Shown here: one piece after another, positions 45,001 to 55,866 of the stretch
How the letters are laid out: each line of letters starts with the position of its first letter
Numbering within the stretch: the stretch's first letter is position 1
Assembly: GCF_964031045.1 (NCBI RefSeq)
Contig: NZ_OZ034994.1
Location: 558,001-622,000 of the forward strand
Reading direction: 5' to 3'
Length of the DNA: 64,000 nt
Origin: Spiroplasma endosymbiont of Aspidapion aeneum
Lineage (GTDB): Bacteria > Bacillota_I > Bacilli_A > Mycoplasmatales > Mycoplasmataceae
Program-made: the position numbers and the translations under genes
Notes under the pieces: generated by a model
What the model was told of the DNA's origin: nothing
The model's input: only the letters and a program-made list of their open reading frames with translations
Database searches by the model: none

Positions 45001-48000
45001 ATGTTCCATCCTTAAATGTAACTGAAAATATACCAACTCAAAATCAAATTACATCTCCAAAAATAGACACATTAAAAAAACAAATTATTCCTATTGAAGA
45101 AAAACAAAATTCACTAAGAGAACTAAATGATAATTTAGAAACCAAAGAAAATGAAGTAAACAAATTAAAAGATCAATTAAAAAACAAAGATCTTGATAAA
45201 AAAGAAAAAAAACAAATTCAATCTCAATTAGACCAAGAAAATAAAAATATTTCACAAATTGAAAAACAAATTGGTAGCACAGAAAAACAAATTAACAGTG
45301 CTATAAAAGACAATACTAGTGTAATAGATAAAATTAAAAAAGAAACTAGAAAAATAAACCCTGATGCTGAAGTTAAATTTGTCAATGATGAGGTTGTTGT
45401 TCATGATAAAAATAATTTATCAACACAATTTGAACAAACAAAACCAACAGAACCAACAAATATTATCGACAACATTCCATTATCAACCAACGATAGAGTC
45501 GATGGTCTATTTAATGATACACAATTTACTCAACAAAAAGAAAATGATGAAATAGTTTTTGAAACCCCAACTGAAAATATACCAACTGAAAATCAAATTA
45601 CATCTCCAAAAATAGATACATTAAAAAAACAAATTATTCCTATTGAAGAAAAACAAAATTCACTAAGAGAACTAAATGATAATTTAGAAACCAAAGAGAA
45701 TGAAGTAAACAAATTAAAAGATCAATTAAAAAACAAAGATCTTGATAAAAAAGAAAGAAAACAAATTCAATCTCAATTAGACCAAGAAAATAAAAATATT
45801 TCACAAATTGAAAAACAAATTGGTAGCACAGAAAAACAAATTAACAGTGCTATAAAAGACAATACTAGTGTAATAGATAAAATTAAAAAAGAAACTAGAA
45901 AAATAAACCCTGATGCTGAAGTTAAATTTGTCAATGATGAGGTTGTTGTTCATGATAAAAATCAAACAATAGAAGAATCAGTACAAATTGATTCTCTTTT
46001 AGATGTTTCTCAAAAGAATGTAATAACACCCAATGATGTTAATTTTTCATCCGATAATATCAATTCAGAAAAATCATTAACTAATGAAGGTATTTTAGAT
46101 GCCATTAATGTTAACTCAATTGAACAACAAGTAGTTTCACCCGATATTGAATCAAAAGGTATTGAAAATGATGAAAATAAAAATGAGTTAGATAAATTAA
46201 TTCCAGAAATTACAATTAAAAATAAAAAGATTTCTGATTTGAATAATATATTAGAAAACGAAGATATAAATGAGTCTGAGAGAAATCAAATTCAGGCGCA
46301 AATTGAAGAAACTAAAAGTGAAGTATCGTTAATTCAAGATAAAATCAATAAAAATAAAAGCCAAATTAATAATGAAGAAAATATTTCTAATTTTACAGAA
46401 GATAAAATTAAAAATGAAACTATAAAAATAAACCAGGATACTGAAACTAAATTTGTCAATGATGAGGTTGTTGTTCATGATAAAAATAATTTATCAACAC
46501 AATTTGAACAAACAGAAGCCACAGAAACTACAAATATTATCGAAAACATTCCATTATCAACCAACGATAGACTCGATGGTCTATTTAATGATACACTGAG
46601 TGCTCAAGATCAGAATGAAGAGTTATTAAATAGAGTCAGAAATATTTCTACTGAACAAGAAATATCTTCACTACCCATAGATACATTAAAAAAACAAATT
46701 ATCCCAGTGCAAGAAAATATAATTAATTTGGAAAAAATGAATTCAAATATGAGAAATACAAATAACAAAATTTCTGATTTAAATAATATATTAGAAAATG
46801 AGGATATAAACGAATCTGAAAAAAATCAAATTCAAAATCAAATTGAAGAAGCAAAAAATGAGCTTTTAACTATTCAAGATAACATTAAAGAAACACAAGA
46901 TAAAATTAATGTTGCCAGTGATAATAATATAGCAATAATTGATAAGATAAAAGATGAATCTATAAATTTAGATCCAAATGCTGAGGTTGCATTTCTTGAT
47001 GACCAAGTAATTGTTTATAATAAAAATATATCTTCTGAAAATAAACAAAATATAGATGGAATACATAGTGTATTTGACAGCCCATTATCAACCAACGATA
47101 GACTCGATGGTCTATTTAATGATACACAATTTACTCAACAAAAAGAAAATGATGAAATAGTTTTTGAAACCCCAACTGAAAATATACCAACTCAAAATCA
47201 AATTACATCTCCAAAAATAGACACATTAAAAAAACAAATTATTCCTATTGAAGAAAAACAAAATTCACTAAGAGAACTAAATGATAATTTAGAAACCAAA
47301 GAAAATGAAGTAAACAAATTAAAAGATCAATTAAAAAACAAAGATCTTGATAAAAAAGAAAAAAAACAAATTCAATCTCAATTAGACCAAGAAAATAAAA
47401 ATATTTCACAAATTGAAAAACAAATTGGTAGCACAGAAAAACAAATTAACAGTGCTATAAAAGACAATACTAGTGTAATAGATAAAATTAAAAAAGAAAC
47501 TAGAAAAATAAACCCTGATGCTGAAGTTAAATTTGTCAATGATGAGGTTGTTGTTCATGATAAAAATAATTTATCAACACAATTTGAACAAACAAAACCA
47601 ACAGAACCAACAAATATTATCGACAACATTCCATTATCAACCAACGATAGAGTCGATGGTCTATTTAATGATGCACAATTTACTCAACAAAAAGAAAATG
47701 ATGAAATAGTTTTTGAAACCCCAACTCAAAATCAAATTACATCTCCAAAAATAGACACATTAAAAAAACAAATTATTCCTATTGAAGAAAAACAAAATTC
47801 ACTAAGAGAACTAAATGATAATTTAGAAACTAAAGAGAATGAAGTAAACAAATTAAAAGATCAATTAAAAAACAAAGATCTTGATAAAAAAGAAAGAAAA
47901 CAAATTCAATCTCAATTAGACCAAGAAAATAAAAATATTTCACAAATTGAAAAACAAATTGGTAGCACAGAAAAACAAATTAACAGCGCTATAAAAGACA

Positions 48001-50042
48001 ATACTAGTGTAATAGATAAAATTAAAAAAGAAACTAGAAAAATAAACCCTGATGCTGAAGTTAAATTTGTCAATGATGAAGTTGTCGTTCATGATAAAAA
48101 TATTTTATCAACACAATTAGAACCAAACAACATGGATATAATTTTCGAAAATTCAACCCCATTAGGTGATAGTGATAATTTTAATCAATTTAATGGTCAA
48201 GAACAAAAAAGTCAAGCAGCTAATTTAGAAAAAAATGAAGTTTCTAATAATATAAAAACTCTAAATGATTCCATCAATATAACAACAACAGATAATAACA
48301 ATGATAATTTATTTAGAAAAAATATAACCGATAATAGTAGTAATATTGTAAATAATGAAACTGATCGTTTTAATAATTCAGAATTTTTAGATGATGATGA
48401 AACAACATCTTCAATTCCTCAACAGTTAAATGTAGCAATCGAAGACAGTGTTTGAGACAAAGAAACTGTAGATCAATTTCAACCTCAACAACAAAGAGTA
48501 AATCCTTCAATCGAGGATAGTGTTTGAGACAAAGAAACTGTAGATCAATTTCAACCTCAACCAAAATATTCAGATTCACAAAGACCAGTTCAACCTCAAC
48601 AACAAAGAGTAAATCCTTCAATCGAAGATAGCGTTTGAGATAAAGAAAATGTAGAACAATTTCAACCTCAACCAAAATATTCAGATTCACAAAGACCAGT
48701 TCAGCCTCAACAACAAAGAGTAAATCCTTTAATCGATGATAGCATTTGAGATAAAGAAGCTGTAGAACAATTCCAACCTCAACCTAAATATTCAGATTCA
48801 CAAAGACCAGTTCAACCTCAACAACAAAGAGTAAATCCTTCAATCGAGGATAGTGTTTGAGACAAAGAAACTGTAGATCAATTTCAACCTCAACCAAAAT
48901 ATTCAGATTCACAAAGACCAGTTCAACCTCAACAACAACAAAATCTAAAAAATAGCCCATGAACTGATTTAAATGATGTAACAAATTCAGACACATTAAC
49001 TCAATTAAAACAAGCTGAAGAACAATTTAGTAGAGAACAAGATTTACAACCTAAATTTGCAGAAAATAGCAACCCTGGTTATTATGAACCGCCAGCTAAT
49101 ATTTTTAATAATGATCATTCTGTTTTTGATGACTATAAAAATAATGAACAATCTATAAATAGAGAACAAAAAAATAAAGCTAGCAGATTAAATGAAAATG
49201 AAAATATCAGTACAAATAATAAACCCCCAGTACCAAAAGAAGAAGTGTATAATGACGCATGAGCAATTCCATCTTTTGATAAAAAAAATGCAATATCTAA
49301 AAAAAGAGCATCAAATGTTAAACCAAATTTAGGTTCAAAAGAACAAAGAATTAGAAATCTTTCATTTGGAAATATTGATGATGATAATGCTTTAATTGGT
49401 TCAGTAACTCCAAAAGGAATTGATGCAGCTGGTAGAAGAATAGATGCTCCTATGAATAATCTTGGTACTAATAGAAATAGTAATCAAGTCAATACACGAC
49501 AATATTCAGCGCTTATAAAAAATATAAGATCTGCTTTTACAACACCATCTCAAAAAAGTGGAGAAGCATATAGACTAACAAATAAATATATATCAAATCT
49601 AAAAAACGGTTCTGATAGTAATACTATCAAAAACTCTTATCAAGAAGTAATTGGTAAAATGAAAGATATAACAAGACCAGATATTAAGCTTATCAATATG
49701 ATAGGGCAAATTAATAGGCTCGATATTAATCGAGCTAATAAAATTATTCCAAATTTAAATAGAGTAAATAGCTTGGCTTCCTCATATAAGAGGGCATATA
49801 AGGAAAGAGATTTTGCATCAGCGGAAAAAATAATTTCACAAATATATAAAGAGTCCTTAAGAAGTGATACTTTAGCATTAAGAGCTGGAAAACTAATAAA
49901 AGAAAAAATAGAAAAAAATAATATATCTTATAATTCTATTTCTGAACTTGTTAATTTACTAGATCTAGCAGAGTCTAAAAATGATATAAGTACTTATCGT
50001 AAGGGATTAAATCGTTTAATTTCTGAGATGTGAAATGTTTAA
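33084..50042 (+). CDS. Giant membrane-anchored repeat/coiled-coil protein (about 5652 residues)
   Basis: One frame from ATG 33084 (RBS TTAGGGG) to TAA 50040-50042; I read every segment between the longer open blocks and found only TGA codons, no TAA or TAG. Order of parts: four TM helices (residues about 17-34, 70-96, 126-150, 203-229); an acidic/Asn-rich region with a P/Y/Q/N-rich patch near residues 553-612 (YQYDEYGNVIYYDNY); about 2200 residues of degenerate Y/NG/YVP repeats (residues about 810-3050); a QP hexapeptide tract; a long acidic region; coiled-coil repeats (residues about 3985-5005); 37-residue repeats; and a helical C-terminal domain of about 180 residues. No enzymatic motif seen. 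It resembles giant cytoskeletal, adhesion or gliding proteins of mycoplasmas in design only. Confidence 0.9.
42549..42710 (+). repeat. Nine QP hexapeptide repeats (18-base unit)
   Basis: Nine tandem hexapeptides of type V/I-Y/I-Q-P-Q-P/Q, coded by nearly identical 18-base units (GTA TAT CAA CCC CAA CAA). Extended Pro/Gln tract inside the giant protein, probably a flexible or polyproline-like spacer. It also creates spurious Leu/Val-rich open frames on the minus strand. Confidence 0.9.
45039..45413 (+). repeat. Coiled-coil repeat copy 1 (375 bases)
   Basis: Codes for a 125-residue unit from QNQITSPKIDTL to VVHDKN, with a Lys/Glu/Gln heptad-like middle (LRELNDNLETKENEVNKLK, QIEKQIGSTEKQINSAIKD). 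The following linker (NLSTQFEQT ... STNDRVDGLFND) is also repeated after copy 3. Nearly identical to the three other copies, including silent sites. Confidence 0.9.
45588..45962 (+). repeat. Coiled-coil repeat copy 2 (375 bases)
   Basis: Same 125-residue unit as copy 1, starting ENQITSPK and differing at very few bases (for example KKER for KKEK). Its downstream linker differs (QTIEESVQIDSLL), after which a diverged copy follows at about 46180-46483. Confidence 0.9.
47193..47567 (+). repeat. Coiled-coil repeat copy 3 (375 bases)
   Basis: Same unit as copy 1, seemingly identical through the repeat and into the linker (THDRV-type segment to FETPT), preceded by a second diverged copy at about 46678-47029. 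Confidence 0.9.
47727..48101 (+). repeat. Coiled-coil repeat copy 4 (375 bases)
   Basis: Same unit with the KKER variant of copy 2 and a few silent changes (GAAGTTGTCGTT in place of GAGGTTGTTGTT). The linker after it is unique and leads to the C-terminal part. Confidence 0.9.
48438..48942 (+). repeat. 37-residue Trp/Gln/Pro repeats (111-base unit, about 4.5 copies)
   Basis: Units of type NPSIEDSVWDKETVDQFQPQ then PKYSDSQRPVQPQQQRV. The first copy lacks the KYSDSQRP half. Each unit carries one Trp coded by TGA in the same place (VWDKE or IWDKE). The DNA is strongly conserved between units. Confidence 0.9.
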
Positions 50043-50069
50043 TATAATTATGATTAAAGGAGAGATAAC

Positions 50070-50702
50070 ATGGTAATAGGGGTAGGTGGTTATATTTGTA
50101 GTGGAAAATCTTACATATGTAACAATATATTTAAAAAAATTGAAAATTCATTAATAATATCTGTTGATCGAGTAGCGAGAGAAATTTATTATGATAAAAA
50201 ATTTCTTGAATTTATTCGAAAAAATTGTCCAAGTGCTATTTCAGAATTTGGAATAAATACAAAAATTATTCTAGAAAAAGTGCTTTTTAATGATAAGATA
50301 AATATGGAATTTTGTCAGCTTTCTTGGGACTTAATATCTAATCTTGTTAATAAAAATATTGAAGATATTTCAAAGCATTATAAATATATATTTATTGAAG
50401 CTGCTCTAATAACATTTTTAAGTATAAAATATGATAAAATAATATGAGTGCAAATGGTTGAACCAGAATTTTACAAACAAAGTTTAACAAAGAGAGACCC
50501 AGATAACATTAAAAATATATTAAGAATATTAGATTTTCAACATAGAATATATAAACCAGAACAAATAAGATTTGACTATATTATAGACAATTCATCATCA
50601 ACTTCATTTTCATATGAATTGAAATTGTTTTTCAAGGAATTAAACCTTGATTATGATAAAATTATGAACACTGTATTAGTTGAGAAAAATGAGGATAATT
50701 AA
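50070..50702 (+). CDS. coaE: Dephospho-CoA kinase
   Basis: 210 residues from ATG 50070 with AAAGGAGAG upstream. It phosphorylates dephospho-CoA in the last step of CoA synthesis. The P-loop is GVGGYICSGKSYI, the substrate Asp is in IISVDRVAREIYYD, and FIEAALITF and a WVQMVEPEFYKQSLTKRD lid region match the family order; in most members the last motif reads 'Q-x2-R-x3-R'. TGA 50445 is Trp. The stop overlaps the next start (TAATG). It supplies CoA for the pyruvate dehydrogenase encoded further downstream. Confidence 0.85.
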
Positions 50703-51502
50703 TGGAAGCTGTTGTTAATAAAAAAGTGAAATTAAGAAATGGAGAAAACATTAACATTATTGGAGTCGGTCTACAAAGAATAGATGATGAAAATTTTCTT
50801 GTTGAAGTAATATTGGCTGCTTTTTATCTTGGTTATAGACGTTTTGATTTGTCATATTACTATAAAAAAGAATCACTTGTTGCAAATGCAATATTAAGAT
50901 CAAATCGTAAACGAGAAGAATTTTACCTAACATCTGCTATTGATTCACAAAGTGTTAATGTTAATGAAGTAAACATAGAGTTTGAAAGAATTTTAAATGA
51001 TCTCAAAATGTCATACTTAGATCTTTTAATTATTGACCCATCTAAAGGTAATTGAAGAATTACTTATAAAGTTTTATTAGAATTGCAAAAACAAAAGAAA
51101 ATCCGATCAATTGGAGTTAAAGATTTTAGTTTAGAACAATTAATAGATTTACATAAAGAATTTAAAAATTACCCAGAAGTTTTATTTATTAAACTTTCAC
51201 CTGGAAAATATAATTCACCACTTATTGATTTTTGTAAGAAAAATAATATTAAAATTCAAGCAATGCATTTAATGATGAAAGGGAATGTGGAAAGGGTTAG
51301 AGCTATTCAACTTTTAGCAATGAAATATGAATCAACCGAATATCAAATTGTTATGCGCTGAGCTTTACAAAGAAATATTATTGCTAGCCCTCAGGTATTT
51401 TCATTAATTAGTTTATTAGAAAATATTGGGATCAATTATTTTAAATTGTCAGAAAAAGATTTAAAAGAAATTGACACACTAAATTATAAAAAAAATGTAT
51501 AA
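50702..51502 (+). CDS. Aldo/keto-reductase-fold protein lacking key catalytic residues
   Basis: 266 residues, ATG overlapping the coaE stop. The AKR pattern is recognisable: GVGLQRIDDE, AAFYLGYRRFDLSYYYKKE, REEFYLTSAID, ILNDLKMSYLDLLIIDPSK and KKIRSIGVKDFSLEQL. Of the tetrad Asp-Tyr-Lys-His, D49 and Y53/Y54 are present, but the Lys position (normally T-K-x) reads S-A-I (A79) and the His position (normally I-H-W-P) reads I-D-P (D112). Thus ordinary NADPH-dependent carbonyl reduction is unlikely. It may be a binding or structural relic with a new role. Alignment by eye. Confidence 0.75.
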
Positions 51503-51523
51503 TATAAATAGAAAGGGTCTAAA

Positions 51524-52387
51524 ATGAAAAAACTGTTAAAATTATTGTCTATATTCTCTTTCACAGCCCCAGCTCTAACTCAAGTTGTTTCTTGTAGTAA
51601 ACCTGGAGATAGTTTTATATTTTCAAAAGATGATTGACCAGCCGAAATTTCTAATAGTTGAACAAATAATGCATTATCTTCTATTGTTGTAGAAAAAGAT
51701 CCTACTCCAGATAAATTAAAAACCAATGATAATGATTATATTGCTTCCGCTACAGAAGCTTTTAAAGAAGATATTGAAAATATTCTTGCCTCAAAATTTA
51801 CAAATAAAAGTTTTTTTATAGATTGATATAATAAAGCAAAAATTGAGGTTAAAATCATTTATGAGGGAGAAAGTCAATTAACTCCTGAAAAGTTTATATC
51901 AAAAATTTTAACTAAATTTGGCCAAAATAAAAATATTATAAAAGCTTATGTTAACATTTCAGATAATCATGATAATGTTTCTCTACCATTTAATTTTTAT
52001 TTTAATTACAATAAGACAATTAATTTGCAAGTTGAAGAATTTAAAAATAGTTGATTTTCATCTTCTTTTTACAATTCAACCTCTGCATACCAATCAAAGG
52101 TGCAAAATATAGGAGAAGATTATTCATATTATCATCAACTTTTTCTTTCAAATTTTATTAATGATATTATTGGAATGAATAGTGGTGGTAACAATAATCA
52201 TTTAGACTTAAGCAATTATATTCTTTCATTTTATAAAAATGGAGAACAAGTATCACTTAAAAGCAGAATTGCAACTATTTTTAATAGTTACAATATTAAA
52301 TTCGATAAATCAGGTGACCCATCAATTACTCTCACAGACCCAAGTACACCAGAAAATGAGATAACTTTTAAAATTAAATATATATAA
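51524..52387 (+). CDS. Putative lipoprotein (287 residues)
   Basis: ATG 51524 after GAAAGGG. Signal MKKLLKLLSIFSFTAPALTQ ends in VVSC with the lipidated Cys at residue 24, followed by SKPGDSF. The mature domain is hydrophilic with several TGA-coded Trp, helices (ATEAFKEDIENILASKF) and strands (NLQVEEF, ITLTDPSTPENEITFKIKYI). Probably anchored on the cell surface; function unknown. The signal resembles that of the lipoprotein at 13504, suggesting one signal type used repeatedly. Confidence 0.8.
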
Positions 52388-52409
52388 AATAATAGAGAGC
52401 AGTTGATAA

Positions 52410-52802
52410 ATGGAAGATATTAGAAAATTAATTGAAAGACGAAGAAAATTTATTCAACTTATATATCGATATTTTTGTCTAGATAAAACAATTCAGTCAA
52501 TTATTAATGAAATTGAAGCAAATTTTCAAATAAATTTAGAAAAATCAGACAAAGAAATACTAAAAAGATGGGTATATATTATTGATGAGGCAGTTGAATT
52601 TATATCATCTAATGTTTCTACTAAATGATCATGGGAACGGTTACCACATATTCACCAAGCAGTTTTGGTTAATGGATATTTTGAGATAACAGATGAAAAA
52701 AGAGAGAAAGCAATTGTAATAAATGAAATGTTAAAATTATCATTTTTATATCTTCCTAGTCAGGATAATAAATATATTAATGCAATTTTAGATAAATTAT
52801 AA
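52410..52802 (+). CDS. nusB: Transcription antitermination factor NusB
   Basis: 130 residues from ATG 52410 to TAA 52800-52802. The all-helical fold follows NusB order: an N-terminal RRKFIQLIYRYFC helix, an internal FISSNVSTKWSWERLPHIHQAVLVNGYFEI segment (the family's 'R-x2-x-I-x2-A-x-L-x2-A-x2-E' helix) and the terminal YLPSQDNKYINAILDKL, where members usually have 'FVNGVLDKI'. NusB binds boxA RNA with S10 during rRNA transcription. The position directly before xseA matches Firmicutes gene order. Confidence 0.85.
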
Positions 52803-52828
52803 AATTTGTAGATTAATAGGGGAGTTTA

Positions 52829-54040
52829 ATGTCAACGAAATATAGTTCAATTCAACAACTAGCAGATGTTATTAGTGATGCGATTAGATTAAACGAAAAC
52901 TTAAATAACGTAGAAATTTATGGAGAAATTTCTGATTTTTCAACTGTAAATGGTCATTCATATTTTAACCTCAAAGACCCCTCATCATCTATTAGTGCTG
53001 TTTTATGAAAGTCAACACCAAATATTAGTCGAGAACTATTAAAAAATGGTGTTAGTTTATGAGTGACTGGAGATGTCACATATTATGGTAAGGCAAATAA
53101 AGTAAATTTTACTGTTAAAAAGATACAAATTGATGGTATTGGTGAGATCGAAGAATTATATAACCAACGAGTGATTGAGGTTACAAAAAAAGGTTGAACC
53201 GATCGAAAAAGAAAAATTGTAAAGCTACCAAGAAATATAGCCATTATATCTGGTTTGGGCGCATTTGGTTTACAAGATGCTCTTACAACAATTAAATCTA
53301 GAAATGCTAATGTTAATCTCTTTATTTTCTCAAGTCTTGTTCAAGGTGATTCTGCAATTGGTTCAATTTTAAAAGCAATAAAATTAGTCAATAAATTGAG
53401 TGGAACAAAAATCCCAAAAATAGATACACTTTTGTTAATTAGAGGTGGGGGAAAAATTGACGATCTTTGGTGTTTCAATGATCTTAAAATTGCAGAGGCT
53501 ATCTATAATTCAGAAATTAGCGTTATTACAGGAATTGGACATGACCCAGATGTTACAATTGCAGATTTAGTTGCCGATCTTCGTGGACTCACACCCACAG
53601 ATGCAGCAACAAAAGCTATTGAAGATAAGCAAGTAACATTGCAGATTGTATCTTCAATGTTGCAACAAAATAAAAATATTATAGAATCAAAATTAGATGC
53701 ATATAAGGGAGAGTATAATAATATTGTCGAACAGAGAAAAAACATAAAAAATGTTTTAAATAACAAAATAAAGGCAGTTGCTCAACAATTTTTTCAATAT
53801 AAAGATTTAATTGAAAAGAACATTAATTGAAAATTTGAAACACTGAAAAGAGAGTACTTAAATATTCAAGAAAGAATCGAGCTTATAAATCCAATGAGAC
53901 CACTTGATAAGGGCTTTGCAATTGTGAGGGATAAAAACACTAATAAACTTATTAAAAATGGAGATGATATTATTGAAGGTAATATTTATAAGATTGAATT
54001 TAAAGATTCAATAGTAAATGTGATAAGAAAGGGGAAATAA
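52829..54040 (+). CDS. xseA: Exodeoxyribonuclease VII large subunit
   Basis: 403 residues from ATG 52829 (AGGGGAG upstream). An N-terminal OB domain (NNVEIYGEISDFSTVNGHSYF, SLWVTGDVTYYGKANKVNF) is followed by the catalytic domain: IAIISGLGAFGLQDALTTI, LLLIRGGGKIDDLWCFND, VITGIGHDPDVTIADLVAD, TPTDAA. A coiled-coil region and the conserved end MRPLDKGFAIVRD follow. The enzyme degrades single-stranded DNA with XseB. Full-length and intact; TGA codons are Trp. xseB follows after three bases. Confidence 0.95.
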
Positions 54041-54043
54041 ATT

Positions 54044-54256
54044 ATGCCAATAACAAAAAGAATGATTAATGATATCATGTTAGAACTTAAAGAAAAAAGT
54101 GATAAAATTAATGATCCAAATACTTCATTAGAAGATGCAATTGAATTGTATAAACAATCTAAGGCGCTTTTTGATGAATTTGGAGAAAAAATTAAAACTG
54201 CTGAAGGAGAAGTTATGACAGTTAGTGAAAATGGGGAACTATCTAAATTATCATAA
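54044..54256 (+). CDS. xseB: Exodeoxyribonuclease VII small subunit
   Basis: 70 residues from ATG 54044. The short helical protein with LEDAIELYKQSKALFDEFGEKIKTAEGEV (typically 'L-E-x-A-I-x2-Y-x-x-G ... L-x2-A-E') is the usual partner of XseA. Gene order and spacing (three bases after xseA) support the call. A terminator follows about 60 bases later. Confidence 0.9.
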   Translation: MPITKRMINDIMLELKEKSDKINDPNTSLEDAIELYKQSKALFDEFGEKIKTAEGEVMTVSENGELSKLS

Positions 54257-54317
54257 TATTTAGTTGAGATTAAATATATTTTTAAATATTACTACATATT
54301 TTAATCTTAATCCCTAC

Positions 54318-54346
54318 AAACCCCCCTCAATAGGGGAGTTTTTTTC
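54318..54346 (+). terminator. Rho-independent terminator of nusB-xseAB
   Basis: Stem AAAC-C-CCCC with GGGG-A-GTTT (one mismatch) around TCAATA, then a T-run with TTTTTCTTTT. It is the most GC-rich hairpin in the window and closes the xse operon. Confidence 0.85.
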
Positions 54347-54407
54347 TTTTTAGAGGTTTTAAAGCACATAATTTTCATTCATTTATAATTTCGTTATTAA
54401 AAAATGA

Positions 54408-54413
54408 TATAAT
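54408..54413 (+). promoter_or_regulatory. Extended -10 promoter for the 54441 gene
   Basis: TGATATAAT with TATAAT at 54408-54413, 27 bases before ATG 54441, followed by AAAGGAGAAGG as RBS. Confidence 0.6.
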
Positions 54414-54440
54414 AATAAAAAGACTGTAAAGGAGAAGGCT

Positions 54441-55843
54441 ATGAATGATAATAAAAAACAAATTTTAAATAAATTATTAAACGATAGCATGGTTAGAGAA
54501 TATCTAGAATCAACTACCCCAGAAAAAGTTAATGAATTTTACAATAATATTGAAGATATCTACAATATGCTCCATTTAAAAAATAAAGTTGATGAAGATA
54601 TAGTTAACCAGGTTTCGAATTTTATTGATATTAAAGAAACTGAAGAGAAAAAAATAGTCAAAGAACTAAGTGATTTTAATCACGAATTTAATCGTGATAT
54701 ATTAAAAAAAAAGTAAACAGTATTAAATATGATCAAAACAATCGTAGTGATTTTTTTAAAAGACTTAGTCAATTAATTAAATTAGAAGATTCTCAAAAAA
54801 TGTATTTTTCACATGAAGATAATAAAAATCTTGTTGATATTGCCAACTATTATTACAAATCAAATATTGACAAATCTTATAAGGAAAATATGAAAATAAA
54901 AGTTGAAGATTCTAAATATGATTCACATATATTACTAGACAATATGGACAATATTATTAATTTTCCAATTAAAGAAAAGTATTTTTTGAAAGTAATAAAT
55001 TATGACCCAGAAAACTTAAATTATCAAATTAAATCAGATAATATTTCAGTTGTTGATTGCTATTTTGATGTAAAAAATGGTGTGATAATTCTCTATGGGG
55101 TATCACTTGGAAATGCAAATTTAGATTTTGAAGCTTTTGATAAAAAAGATGGTTATTTTTACAATAAAAAAATTGCGATTAAGATTGTGGAAAATAATCA
55201 GTCACAAACCAAACCAGAAGATTATGACCCAAGCTTATATAAAAATTATTTAGATAAACTTATTTCAGGATTTGAATTTGAAGATGAACAATACGATGAT
55301 GGGTTTAACTTTGAGGATGTTGAAAATAACATTAACTTTGGAAGTGATGGAATCACATATAAACATGGATGAAAACTTAACTATGACCGTCATACTCCAG
55401 AATCGATTCGAAAATATTATAAAATCCCTCAAAGCTTTTTAATTAAACAAGAATTTGAAATTGATGAATATTCAACAAAAAATCAAAGTGTTATTGACCC
55501 ATTTATTATTGAAGATTTAAGAAATAATCTTAAGGGTGATAAATTTTCAGAAAAATATCTATTAAAGCCAAAAATCGTTAAAATTAAAAAAGTTTATGTT
55601 GATAGTGAAGAAGAAAAAATTAGATTATTATCAGAACTAAAAGATACGTTGGGGGAAAATGATCCAAACAATAAATATGTAAGAAGAATAACTGGACTTA
55701 GATATAAAGAACTTTTAAATGAAATATCTAGAAAACAAGAAAAAGTTATTAATACATATGGTTCTGTAATGTTTGAGAAAATTGCAGAATCAATTAAAAG
55801 CGATCTTAAAATATATCAAAATAATAATGAAGAAAATAAATAG
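54441..55843 (+). pseudogene. Uncharacterised protein split by an A9 tract frameshift
   Basis: ATG 54441 has a strong promoter and RBS. The first frame codes 91 helical, charged residues and stops at TAA 54714-54716, right after nine A at 54704-54712. The next frame is open without an obvious start of its own from just after the A-run (VNSIKYDQNNRSDFFKRL onward) to TAG 55841-55843. With ten (or seven) A the two parts make one protein of 467 residues. Transcriptional or replication slippage at A9 could make it; a sequencing error or fixed mutation is also possible. The C-terminal part has beta-like (KVINYDPENLNYQI) and helical acidic regions. No family recognised. Confidence 0.7.
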
Positions 55844-55866
55844 AATTAAATTGTTGGGTTTTATAT

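Noticed and set aside
45039-48942. Regularly spaced direct repeats that could suggest a CRISPR array
   Set aside because: The repeats are 111-375 bases, stay in one coding frame and have no 20-40 base repeat/spacer pattern or cas genes.
33639-49451. Treating the giant region as about a dozen separate genes because of TGA codons
   Set aside because: All blocks share one frame, only TGA lies between them, and the blocks lack RBS; TGA is Trp throughout this genome.
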